From Streptomyces sp. CB02058 (GTDB taxonomy: Bacteria > Actinomycetota > Actinomycetes > Streptomycetales > Streptomycetaceae), in contig NZ_LIPG01000003.1 of assembly GCF_001905505.1 (NCBI RefSeq), forward strand, positions 558,001 through 622,000: a stretch of 64,000 nucleotides of DNA. Direction: 5' to 3'. Both the position numbers and the translations under genes were made by a program. Position 1 is the stretch's first letter. The number at the start of each line of letters is the position of its first letter. Below the pieces are notes generated by a model. The model was not told where the DNA came from, ran no database searches, and saw only the letters and a program-made list of their open reading frames with translations. Positions 24,587 to 31,578 of this stretch are shown here, piece after piece.

Positions 24587-24951
24587 CAGACGGCTGCTGC
24601 GGCGGTTCCGGGCGGAGGCGGCACGGCCGGGCCCGCATCCGGGGACCAGGACAGTTTCACCGTCAGATGACCTTCGACGGCGCTCTTGGCGATGACCGCG
24701 CCCGCCTCGCCCGTGATCTTGACGCCGAACTCCAGTTCCACCGTGTCCGGCCGCAGCGACCCGTCCCGGAAGACCGCGAGGGCCGATTCGGCCGCCGATC
24801 TGATGCCCACCAGTGCCTCGTCGAACGAACGGCCCGCGCGGGCAAGGGTGTTGTCACCCCGTGCGACCAGCCTCGCTCCGGGGGCGTGCTGATCGACCTC
24901 CACGACCACCGCTGCTCCGCCGTCAGTGGTGAATTCCACCAGTGCTGTCAC
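24586..24951 (-). CDS. CU044_2847 / Trypco1-family small protein
   Basis: 121 residues from GTG 24951 (GGGGG 7 nt upstream); an ATG at 24993 would add 14 residues without a good ribosome binding site. The whole protein is the trypsin-co-occurring Trypco1 domain: VEFTTDGGAAVVVEVD, LARAGRSFDEALVGIRSAAES, ELEFGVKITGEAGAVIAKSAVEGHL, VKLSW. Proteins of this family are encoded next to trypsin-like proteases and conflict ATPases and are thought to link sensing to the protease; direct biochemical data are not known to me. First gene of the four-gene operon. Confidence 0.85.
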   Translation of the reverse strand: MTALVEFTTDGGAAVVVEVDQHAPGARLVARGDNTLARAGRSFDEALVGIRSAAESALAVFRDGSLRPDTVELEFGVKITGEAGAVIAKSAVEGHLTVKLSWSPDAGPAVPPPPGTAAAAV

Positions 24952-25035
24952 AACCGAGCCCCCGTCACGCCGACTTCCGCCCTGGGCGACCATTCTGGAT
25001 CACGGGACCCGCCCGCGACAGCGAAGCGGCCGTAT

Positions 25036-25123
25036 TGGTCCCGGGGCGCGGGCGCGACCGGGACCACCTCCCCGTCCCGGAGTGGGGACGGGAACATTCG
25101 GGCGCGGCACCGCGTTGGTCCCG
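25036..25123. promoter_or_regulatory. repeated TTGGTCCCG motifs and hairpins in the divergent promoter region
   Basis: TGGTCCCGG at 25036-25044 pairs with CCGGGACCA at 25058-25066. CCCGTCCC at 25071-25078 pairs with GGGACGGG at 25085-25092. TTGGTCCCG recurs at 25115-25123. The region lies between the Trypco1 operon and a divergent gene, so the repeats are better read as operators or leader structure than as terminators. Confidence 0.45.
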
Positions 25124-25155
25124 AGTCCGCTCACGACGTCGTTCCTGGGAGCATC

Positions 25156-25836
25156 GTGCCCGCACCCTCCACCGTCCGTCCCGCCCTCCCGTCACCGCGC
25201 GCGCAGGCCGAGCGCCTGATCGAGCTCGGCGTGCACGAGATCGCCGGCCTGTCCGCCGGCGAGCTGCGCGCCTTCGCCGGGTCCGCCGACGCCTCCGCCG
25301 ATGAGGGAACCCTGCTCGCGGTCCACCCCGGCCGGGCCCCCGCCTCCGACCTCGCGCCGCTGCTCAGCCGCAACGGCAAGCCGGGGTTCGTCGTCACCGA
25401 CATGTCCGATGTCGACCTGTTCGCCCCGCTCGACACCGTCGCGCTGCCCGACGCCCCGCTCTACCTCGTCACGGGAGTCGACCGCGGGGACGAGATGGCC
25501 AACTGGAGCCCGGACGAGGCGCTCCCCGCGCTCACAGGGCGGGACCGCACCCCGTTGCTGCTGACCGAGGGCATCGCCTGGGTGCTGCAGCAGCCCGAGG
25601 CCCTGGAGCGCAACCACTGCTTCATGACCATCGGTTCCCGGCTGCGCAAGGCGAACAGCGCTCTGGACGCCCGTACTCCCGCGCTGTGGATCAGCAACGG
25701 CACCGGGAGGGACGGCCGTGAGCGGCGCGGCGCTCCCAAGGTCGGCTGGTGCTGGGCCGGCAACCGGCACACCTGGCTCGGATTCGCGTCGGGGACGGGG
25801 CGGAGCGTGATCCCGGACGGGGCCGGGGAGGGCTGA
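25156..25836 (+). CDS. DUF5701-like protein
   Basis: 226 residues. I recognise the actinobacterial DUF5701 pattern: QAERLIELGVHEIAGLSAGELRAF near the N-terminus, LLSRNGKPGFVVTDMSDVDLFAP, LYLVTGVDRGDEMANWSPDEALP, LTEGIAWVLQQPEALERNHCFMTIGSR, and the C-terminal ALWISNGTGRDGRERRGAPKVGWCWAGNRHTWLGFAS. The last part suggests a folded ligand or nucleic-acid site, but no function is known. GTG 25156 has GGGAG only 4 nt upstream. It is transcribed away from the Trypco1 operon across a repeat-rich intergenic region. Confidence 0.75.
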   Translation: MPAPSTVRPALPSPRAQAERLIELGVHEIAGLSAGELRAFAGSADASADEGTLLAVHPGRAPASDLAPLLSRNGKPGFVVTDMSDVDLFAPLDTVALPDAPLYLVTGVDRGDEMANWSPDEALPALTGRDRTPLLLTEGIAWVLQQPEALERNHCFMTIGSRLRKANSALDARTPALWISNGTGRDGRERRGAPKVGWCWAGNRHTWLGFASGTGRSVIPDGAGEG

Positions 25837-25892
25837 CCCTCCTGCGGTCCGCGGCGGGCCGACCCGCGTCCTGGACCCCTAGGCTGGAGACC

Positions 25893-26654
25893 ATGGGCGC
25901 ACGGTACGAGGAGCGGGCGTCGCGCTTCGGTGGCGCGGTTCTCTGGACCTGGAGCGGGGCGCGGGACCCCGCCCGCCCCGTGCTGCCCGACGGCTGCATG
26001 GATCTGCTCCGGGTGGACGGCCGGCTGCTGGTCGCGGGCCCCGACACCCACGCGTTCGTCCCCGGCGCGGCGCTCGCGGGCGACTGCGCCGGCATCCGCT
26101 TCGCCCCCGGCACCGCCCCCGCCCTCCTCGGCGTGCCCGCGCACGAGCTGCGCGACCGGCGGGTCGCCCTCGACGCCCTCTGGCCCGGCCCCGAGGTCCG
26201 CCGGCTCACCGAGCGGATCGGCGCGGCGGGCGACCCGGCCGCCGCGCTGGAGGACATCGCCCTGCGCCGGGCCGCCCGCGCCGAACCTCCGGACCCGCTC
26301 GCGGCCGTCGTCGCCGCACAGCTGCGGCAGGGCAGCTCCGTCGCCGCCACCGCCCGCGCCGTGGGGCTCGGGGCACGTCAGCTGCACCGCCGCTCGCTGG
26401 CCGCGTTCGGCTACGGGCCGAAGACGCTGGCCAGGGTCCTGAGACTGCAGCGCGCCCTCGCCCTCGTACGCGCGGGAACGCCGTACGCCGAGGCCGCCCG
26501 GGTCGCGGGCTGTGCCGACCAGGCGCATCTGGCGCGGGAGATGCGGGACCTGGCCGGTACGACACTGGGCGGCTATCTCACCGCCACGGGTTACGAGGGA
26601 CGGGGCGCGAACAGCGAGACCGCGGAGCCGTCCGGGTCCAGGACGACCGCGTAA
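25893..26654 (+). CDS. AraC-family transcriptional regulator (DUF6597-type sensor)
   Basis: 253 residues. The N-terminal 100 residues (PARPVLPDGCMDLLRVDGRLLVAGPDT) match the small sensor domain found in many actinobacterial AraC proteins. The C-terminal half holds the double helix-turn-helix (SSVAATARAVGLGARQLHRRSLAAFGYGPKTLARVLRLQRAL, then YAEAARVAGCADQAHLAREMRDLAGTTLGGYL). ATG 25893 follows GGAGACC, with TAGGCT a little upstream that may be a -10 element. The last 20 codons overlap the 3' end of the convergent VOC gene by 64 nt. Target genes are unknown. Confidence 0.88.
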   Translation: MGARYEERASRFGGAVLWTWSGARDPARPVLPDGCMDLLRVDGRLLVAGPDTHAFVPGAALAGDCAGIRFAPGTAPALLGVPAHELRDRRVALDALWPGPEVRRLTERIGAAGDPAAALEDIALRRAARAEPPDPLAAVVAAQLRQGSSVAATARAVGLGARQLHRRSLAAFGYGPKTLARVLRLQRALALVRAGTPYAEAARVAGCADQAHLAREMRDLAGTTLGGYLTATGYEGRGANSETAEPSGSRTTA

Positions 26655-26986
26655 CGCTGCCCCCAGACCGCGTCCCAGGGCGGCAGATGGCCCTTGTATC
26701 CGGCATCGGTCAGATCCGTGTACACCGCGTCCACCTCCGCCGGGCCGTCGCAGAGGAAGGCGAGCCCGAGGCGCTCGCCGCCCTTCGAGCCCGTCCAGCC
26801 GGGATCGAAGGAGCGGACGACGTCCTCGGTGTCCCAGAGCAGGCGCTGCCCGCCCGGCAGGGACACCTCGACATGGGGCGCCGACTCGGCGCCCTCGGGG
26901 ATGTCGAGCCCGAGCCTGCGGTAGAAGGCGAGCGAGGCGGCCAGATCGGCGGTGGTGACGGAGATCGCGTCGAGTCGTGGAGTCAT
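26591..26986 (-). CDS. VOC-family (glyoxalase/bleomycin-resistance-like) protein
   Basis: 131 residues with the two beta-alpha-beta-beta-beta modules of the VOC fold: LDAISVTTADLAASLAFYRRLGLDI at the start and QRYAVVLDPDGSAVSLFAP at the end. Candidate metal or substrate residues (H38 in APHVEVSLPGG, E71) are present but the reaction is not predictable. It is convergent with and overlaps the AraC-type gene by 64 nt, so the pair may act together, as AraC/VOC pairs often do. Confidence 0.88.
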   Translation of the reverse strand: MTPRLDAISVTTADLAASLAFYRRLGLDIPEGAESAPHVEVSLPGGQRLLWDTEDVVRSFDPGWTGSKGGERLGLAFLCDGPAEVDAVYTDLTDAGYKGHLPPWDAVWGQRYAVVLDPDGSAVSLFAPRPS

Positions 26987-27030
26987 GGAACGAACGTAGG
27001 CCGGGCCCGCGGCCGTGTCTTGTACGAAAC

Positions 27031-27075
27031 GGTCACGGGCCCGGCGGTCACGGGCCCCACGGTCACGGGCCCGGC
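27031..27075. repeat. three tandem copies of a 15-bp unit
   Basis: GGTCACGGGCCC starts at 27031, 27046 and 27061, each followed by GGC or CAC, giving a 15-bp period. The array lies between the VOC gene start and the end of the 3-hydroxyacyl-CoA dehydrogenase gene. No function is evident. Confidence 0.7.
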
Positions 27076-27087
27076 GGCCGTCGGCGC

Positions 27088-28614
27088 TCAGGCGCAGTCG
27101 GCGGGCGAGGTGCCCGGGTCCGTCAGGGGCAGGCCGAGCTGCGCCCGCTCGGTCAGCCAGCGGGTCGGACGGTGGCGCTGGTCGCCCGTCGTGGCGTGCA
27201 GCGCCCGCTGGAGGTCCAGCAGCCGGGCGGCGCCGATCCGGTCGCCCCAGGCCAGCGGGCCCGCCGGGTAGCCGAGGCCGGTCGTCACCGCCAGGTCGAT
27301 GTCCGCCGGGGTGGCGAGCGAGCGCTCCGCGATCGACGCGGCGACGGAGACCACCGAGGCGAGCAGTCGCTGTGCCACCGAACCCGCGGTGTCCCGCACC
27401 ACGGACACGGCGTACGGCTCCCGGCCGTCCGCCGCGCGGGCCAGCACCGCGCGGGCGTCCCGCGCGGCGGCGGGATCGGACGCCGGGGTCACGGCGAGGA
27501 CCCTGCGGCGGCCCGCCGGGGGCAGCGGGTCCACGCCGAAGGTGCGCGAGGCGGGCAGCCCCAGCGCGGCCACCGCGGCGGCGGCCGTGGTGCCCCAGAC
27601 CGGGACGAGGACCACGGCGCCCTCCGAGGGCTCGGGGCCGCTCTCCACCGTCGCTCCGGCGGCGCTCAGCGCGCTCCGCAGCTCCTCCCCCTCGCCGCCC
27701 GCCACGAACACCGGCCGGTCCGCGTCACCCGTCACCGGCGCCTCCGGGGCGGGGGCGGGCGCCTCGGGGCCGTACGCGAACCAGCCCTGGCCGGTCTTGC
27801 GGCCGTGCAGGCCCGCCGTCACCCGGTTCGGGGTGAGGAAGGAGGGGCGGAGCCGGTCCTCGTGGCGGAAGCCCTGCCAGATGGAGTCGATCACCGCCGC
27901 CGTGACGTCGAGCCCCGTGAGGTCCATCAGCTCGAACGGGCCCATGCGCAGCCCCAGCACGTCCCGGGCGATCCGGTCGATCCCGGCCGGGTCCGCGACC
28001 GACTCCTCCAGGAGCGCCAGGGCCTCCGTCACCAGACCCCGGCCGGCGTGGTTGACCAGGAAGCCGGGGGTGTCGGCGACGGTCACCGCGCGGTGGCCGC
28101 AGCTCTCGACCAGGGCGGTCAGGAAGGGCGGGATCTCCGGACGCGTCGCGGCGCCCGGCACGACCTCGACGATCTTCATCAGCGGTACGGGGTTGAAGAA
28201 GTGCAGCCCCGCCAGCCGGCCCGGGTCCCGCAGCGACGCGGCGATCCGGGTCACCGAGAGCGACGAGGTGTTGGTCGCGAAGACGGTGGAGCCCGGCAGC
28301 GCCTGCTCCAGCTTCCCGAACACCTCGGCCTTGGTGTCCAGGTCCTCCCGTACGGCCTCGACGACCAGCTCGACGTCCGGGCCCGCGGCCCACGGGTCGT
28401 CCAGCGGGACCAGCCGCTCCAGGGCCGCGGCGGCGTCGCCGGAGGTCGTCCGGCCCTTCTGGACCGCGCGTTCCAGCATGGACCGCACGAAGTCCACGGC
28501 CGCTGTCACCGCCTCGGTCCTCACGTCGCAGAGCTCGACGGTGTGCCCGGCGACCGCGGCCCACTGGGCGATGCCTCGGCCCATGGCTCCGGCGCCGACG
28601 ATCCTGATACGCAT
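27088..28614 (-). CDS. 3-hydroxyacyl-CoA dehydrogenase (PaaH/FadB-like, double C-domain)
   Basis: 508 residues. The NAD-binding Rossmann domain starts at the N-terminus (RIVGAGAMGRGIAQWAA) with VVEAVREDLDTKAEVF and ATNTSSLSVT. LHFFNPVPLMKIVEVV and ADTPGFLVNHAGRGLVTEALALLE mark the first catalytic C-domain. After an Ala/Pro linker (residues about 310-330) a second, more divergent C-domain region ends with LGYPAGPLAWGDRIGAARLLD. It oxidises 3-hydroxyacyl-CoA to 3-ketoacyl-CoA with NAD. GAGAGGA lies upstream of ATG 28614. Third gene after the CoA-transferase pair. Confidence 0.92.
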   Translation of the reverse strand: MRIRIVGAGAMGRGIAQWAAVAGHTVELCDVRTEAVTAAVDFVRSMLERAVQKGRTTSGDAAAALERLVPLDDPWAAGPDVELVVEAVREDLDTKAEVFGKLEQALPGSTVFATNTSSLSVTRIAASLRDPGRLAGLHFFNPVPLMKIVEVVPGAATRPEIPPFLTALVESCGHRAVTVADTPGFLVNHAGRGLVTEALALLEESVADPAGIDRIARDVLGLRMGPFELMDLTGLDVTAAVIDSIWQGFRHEDRLRPSFLTPNRVTAGLHGRKTGQGWFAYGPEAPAPAPEAPVTGDADRPVFVAGGEGEELRSALSAAGATVESGPEPSEGAVVLVPVWGTTAAAAVAALGLPASRTFGVDPLPPAGRRRVLAVTPASDPAAARDARAVLARAADGREPYAVSVVRDTAGSVAQRLLASVVSVAASIAERSLATPADIDLAVTTGLGYPAGPLAWGDRIGAARLLDLQRALHATTGDQRHRPTRWLTERAQLGLPLTDPGTSPADCA

Positions 28615-28696
28615 GGCGGTTACGTCCTCTCGGCAGGTGCGGTGATCGGCGAAGGAAGCCGTGGTGGGTGCCGGCGGGGGCCGGCGGCCGGTCGTG

Positions 28697-29473
28697 TCAG
28701 CGAAGGTAGACCCTGCCCGGGTCGACATCCTCGCGCAGGAGCCGGAGTTCCGCCGCCGTCGGCGGCGGCACGGTGTCGACGGCGGCGGCGACCTGGAGGT
28801 CCCAGCCCGTGGCCTCGCGCACCTGGTCCACCGTCACCCCCGGGTGCACGGCGACGAGCCGGAGCTCCTCCCCGACCCCGGCACGTGCCAGGATGCCCAG
28901 CTCGGTGATGACCCGGGTGACCCCCGCGCCCAGCGGACGGATGCCCTCGGCGAGCGCGCGGTCCGGGCCCGGGGTCGTGCAGAAGTCCAGGGTCCCGGTG
29001 AAGGAGCGCGGGTTGTGGCGGCGCATCACCACGAAGACCTCACGGGAGTTGGCCATCACCTCGACGGCACCGCCGGAACCGGGAAGCCGCACCGAAGGGC
29101 TCTCCCAGTCACCGATGACGGAGGTGTTGAGGTTGCCCCACCGGTCGATCTGCGCGGCGCCCAGGAAGCCCACGTCGATGTGGCCGCCCTGGAGCACGCA
29201 GCCGAACAGCGCCGGCATCGAGAGCACCGCCTCCGCGCCCGAGATGAGCACGGCGTCGGCGATGGTCTCCGGCAGGTGCGAGGGGTGCGCCCCGCACACC
29301 CCGGACTCGTACACGACCTCGATCTGCGGCGCGACCGTCAGATGGGCCAGCTCGGTGGCGAGCGTGGGCAGCCCGATGCCGGCGAACACCGTGCGGCGCG
29401 CGGCCAGTTCGCGTGACGCGACGACGGAGAGCAGCTCGGAGGAGGTGACGGTCTCCGGTGCGGTGGTGGTCAT
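28697..29473 (-). CDS. CoA-transferase family I, subunit B
   Basis: 258 residues resembling the beta subunit of glutaconate/IpdAB-type CoA-transferases: GIGLPTLATELAHLTVAPQIEVVYESGVCGAHP, then FGCVLQGGHIDVGFLGAAQIDRWGNLNTS and FTGTLDFCTTPGP. The catalytic glutamate of family I enzymes is expected in the VYESG segment (E in ESG). With subunit A it moves CoA between an acyl-CoA and an acid, so a substrate can enter or leave beta-oxidation. It starts 26 nt beyond the stop of subunit A. The substrate is not assigned. Confidence 0.9.
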   Translation of the reverse strand: MTTTAPETVTSSELLSVVASRELAARRTVFAGIGLPTLATELAHLTVAPQIEVVYESGVCGAHPSHLPETIADAVLISGAEAVLSMPALFGCVLQGGHIDVGFLGAAQIDRWGNLNTSVIGDWESPSVRLPGSGGAVEVMANSREVFVVMRRHNPRSFTGTLDFCTTPGPDRALAEGIRPLGAGVTRVITELGILARAGVGEELRLVAVHPGVTVDQVREATGWDLQVAAAVDTVPPPTAAELRLLREDVDPGRVYLR

Positions 29474-29499
29474 GTCCCGTTCCTTCTCCCTCGGCGCGC

Positions 29500-30456
29500 T
29501 CACAGCCGCCGCCCGTAGTTCACCGGTTCGCTGAGCGCCTCGCCGACCGCGAGACCCGCCCAGAACTCCTCGCCCAGCTTGTCGACGTACTCGGCGTGGT
29601 CGGCCGTTCCGTACACCCACTCCGCCAGCCACTCGCGCAGCCGCTCCGGGTCCTTGCTGATGTGGGACCAGGCCCGGTAGAAGGCGTTGTCCCGGTCGTA
29701 GTAGCCCTGCGCGAAGGAGGGGTGCGCGCCGCGCGGGCAGACGACGACGGCGTCCACCGCGTGGGAGGGGACGACCGTGCGGTTGGGGTCCGAGCGGACC
29801 ACCTCGTCGGCGACGACCTCCTCGACGACGACGATCGCCTTGTCCGCCGCGTACACCGCCTCGGCCTGGATGCCGGTCAGCCCCCAGATCTGGGTGTTGC
29901 CCCGGCGGTCGGCGCGCTGGGCGTGGATGATCGTCACGTCCGGGTTGACGGGCGGCACGACGTAGATCTGCTCCGGCTCCCCGTCGGGCCCGGGATAGGG
30001 CGACGTCACCTTGCGCAGATCGCTGTTGACGCTCGGCAGGTCGCTGCCGCCGTAGCTGCGCAGCGGGTAGAACGGCAGCCGCTGGGACCCGGCGAGATAG
30101 CGGCAGACCATCCCGTAGTGGCTGTACTCCTCGAAGGCCAGCGGCGCCGGGTCGGCGCGCTCGATCCTGCGCCGCAGCTCACCGAGCGAACCGGCGGAGG
30201 AGTTGCCCACGAAGGACGAGACCAGCCGCGAGACACAGCCCGCGGCGATCATCTGGTCCACCACGATGTCCGCCGTCATCCGTACGACGGTGAGGTCCCT
30301 GCGGCCCTGGCGGATGATCTCGTGCCCGGCCGCGGTCGGAACCAGGTGGGTGAACCCTTCGAGGGCGACGGTGGCCCCGTCGTGCACGAAGGCGGCGACG
30401 GCCTCCCTCATCGACATGACTTTGCTCGGCCCTTCGGCCGTATCCGTCCGCTCCAC
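29500..30456 (-). CDS. CoA-transferase family I, subunit A
   Basis: 318 residues. Landmarks are DGATVALEGFTHLVPTAAGHEIIRQG, MTADIVVDQMIAAGCVSRLV, HAQRADRRGNTQIWGLTGIQAEAVYAADKAIVVVEEV and a C-terminal GAHPSFAQGYYDRDNAFYRAW. The length and motifs fit the glutaconate CoA-transferase/IpdA group better than the shorter PcaI of the beta-ketoadipate pathway. GTG 30456 was chosen: GAGGAG lies 4 nt upstream and the added SKVMSMREAV matches family starts; ATG 30417 is the alternative. First gene of the minus-strand arm, divergent from the LysR gene. Confidence 0.9.
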   Translation of the reverse strand: MERTDTAEGPSKVMSMREAVAAFVHDGATVALEGFTHLVPTAAGHEIIRQGRRDLTVVRMTADIVVDQMIAAGCVSRLVSSFVGNSSAGSLGELRRRIERADPAPLAFEEYSHYGMVCRYLAGSQRLPFYPLRSYGGSDLPSVNSDLRKVTSPYPGPDGEPEQIYVVPPVNPDVTIIHAQRADRRGNTQIWGLTGIQAEAVYAADKAIVVVEEVVADEVVRSDPNRTVVPSHAVDAVVVCPRGAHPSFAQGYYDRDNAFYRAWSHISKDPERLREWLAEWVYGTADHAEYVDKLGEEFWAGLAVGEALSEPVNYGRRL

Positions 30457-30509
30457 GGTGCTCCTCGGCAAGTGCGTGCTGGTCGCCCTCACCGTGTCAG
30501 CGGCTATTG

Positions 30510-30522
30510 ATTGCTGTCCAAT
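30510..30522. promoter_or_regulatory. candidate LysR site ATTG-N5-CAAT
   Basis: A small palindrome fitting the T-N11-A LysR rule, in the gap between the CoA-transferase operon and the divergent LysR gene. Its reverse strand reads TATTGGACAGCAAT, and TATTGGAC recurs at 31508-31515 before the thiolase gene, so both arms may share one regulator. Confidence 0.5.
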
Positions 30523-30572
30523 ACCAAATTAAGGTCGGATCAAGACCGTTGGTTAATGAATGGAAGTACCCG

Positions 30573-31463
30573 ATGGAGCTGCGTCATCTGACCGCCTTCA
30601 CCGCCGTCGCCGAGGAACTGCACTTCGGCCGCGCCGCCAAGCGGCTGCAGATGGCACAGCCCCCGCTCAGCCAGCAGATCCGCCAGCTGGAGAAGGAGCT
30701 CGGTGTCCAGCTCTTCGAGCGCAACACCCGCTCGGTGCGGCTGACCAGCGCGGGGGAGTCCTTCCTCGAACCCGTGCGGACGGTGCTCGACGACCTGGAC
30801 ACGGCGGTACGGGCCGCCAAGGCCGCCGGGCGCGGGGAGTACGGCAGGGTCACGATCGGCTTCGCGGGTGCCTCCAGCCACGAGACGCTGCCCCTGCTGA
30901 CCCGGGCCGTGCGCGCCGCCCACCCCGCGCTCGAACTGGTCATGAAGGGCCAGACGTACGCCAACGTCGCCCTGTCCCGGGTCGCCGACGGCTCGCTCGA
31001 CCTGGGCTTCGTCCGGCTCCCCGTCACCCAGCCCGGGGTGGCCTACCGGGTGATCGACGAGGAGGAACTCCTCTGCGCACTGCCCTCCGACCACCGGCTC
31101 GCCCGCCTGGAGAGCATCCCGATCGGCATCCTCGCCGACGAACCCTTCGTCTCCTTCCCCGCGAACGCCGGCTCCACGGTGCGCGACGCGATGGTCCAGG
31201 CCTGCGAGGCCACCGGCTTCAACCCGCGCGTGGTGCAGGAGGCGCCCGACTCGTACACGATCCTGGCCCTCGTCGCCGCCGGTGTCGGTGTCACGCTCAC
31301 GGTCTCCTCGGTCCGCCACATCCAGCAGAACGGGCTGGTCTACCGCTCCCTCGCGGGCCCGCCCATTCGGCGCCAGGCGGCGCTGGCCTGGCGCACGGAC
31401 AACCCTTCGGCGGCGCTGCGCGCCGTGCTCGCGGTCGCCGAGGAGGCCCTGCCGACCCCCTGA
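30573..31463 (+). CDS. LysR-family transcriptional regulator
   Basis: 296 residues. The N-terminal winged helix is canonical (MELRHLTAFTAVAEELHFGRAAKRL, then PPLSQQIRQLEKELGVQLFER). The effector domain follows (VTIGFAGASSHETLPLLTRAVRAAHPALEL, LGFVRLPV, ALVAAGVGVTLTVSSV). GGAAG precedes ATG 30573. It is divergent from the CoA-transferase operon and directly upstream of the thiolase operon, the classical place for a LysR activator of a catabolic pathway. Its inducer would be a pathway intermediate; which one is unknown. Confidence 0.93.
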   Translation: MELRHLTAFTAVAEELHFGRAAKRLQMAQPPLSQQIRQLEKELGVQLFERNTRSVRLTSAGESFLEPVRTVLDDLDTAVRAAKAAGRGEYGRVTIGFAGASSHETLPLLTRAVRAAHPALELVMKGQTYANVALSRVADGSLDLGFVRLPVTQPGVAYRVIDEEELLCALPSDHRLARLESIPIGILADEPFVSFPANAGSTVRDAMVQACEATGFNPRVVQEAPDSYTILALVAAGVGVTLTVSSVRHIQQNGLVYRSLAGPPIRRQAALAWRTDNPSAALRAVLAVAEEALPTP

Positions 31464-31473
31464 GGCCGGATTG

Positions 31474-31488
31474 AGACGCCAGGCGTCT
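31474..31488. promoter_or_regulatory. AGACGCC-N-GGCGTCT palindrome
   Basis: A perfect 7-bp inverted repeat with a single central base, 11 nt past the lysR stop and about 90 nt before the thiolase start. It could be a small terminator or an operator. Confidence 0.35.
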
Positions 31489-31507
31489 TGAATGTGAGGT
31501 AACTCGA

Positions 31508-31530
31508 TATTGGACCGACTCAGCGGTCCA
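31508..31530. promoter_or_regulatory. TGGACCG-N6-CGGTCCA palindrome with TATTGGAC
   Basis: A perfect 7-bp inverted repeat (31511-31517 and 31524-31530) preceded by TATTGGAC at 31508-31515, shared with the lysR/CoA-transferase intergenic site. Located 50-70 nt before the thiolase start, it is a good candidate operator for the downstream operon. Confidence 0.5.
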
Positions 31531-31578
31531 GTGCGAAGGTCGCCCCACACACCCGAACCCGCCGAAAGGTGTTCCGCC

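Noticed and set aside
18274..24951. Reading the Trypco1 operon as a secretion or degradation locus
   Set aside because: The protease has no signal peptide, no secretion ATPase or chaperone is present, and the MoxR/vWA partners fit a conflict or signalling system better.
24298..25836. 512-codon frame that would extend the DUF5701-like gene far upstream
   Set aside because: The extension runs antisense through two supported genes and lacks similarity; the GTG at 25156 gives the family-sized protein.
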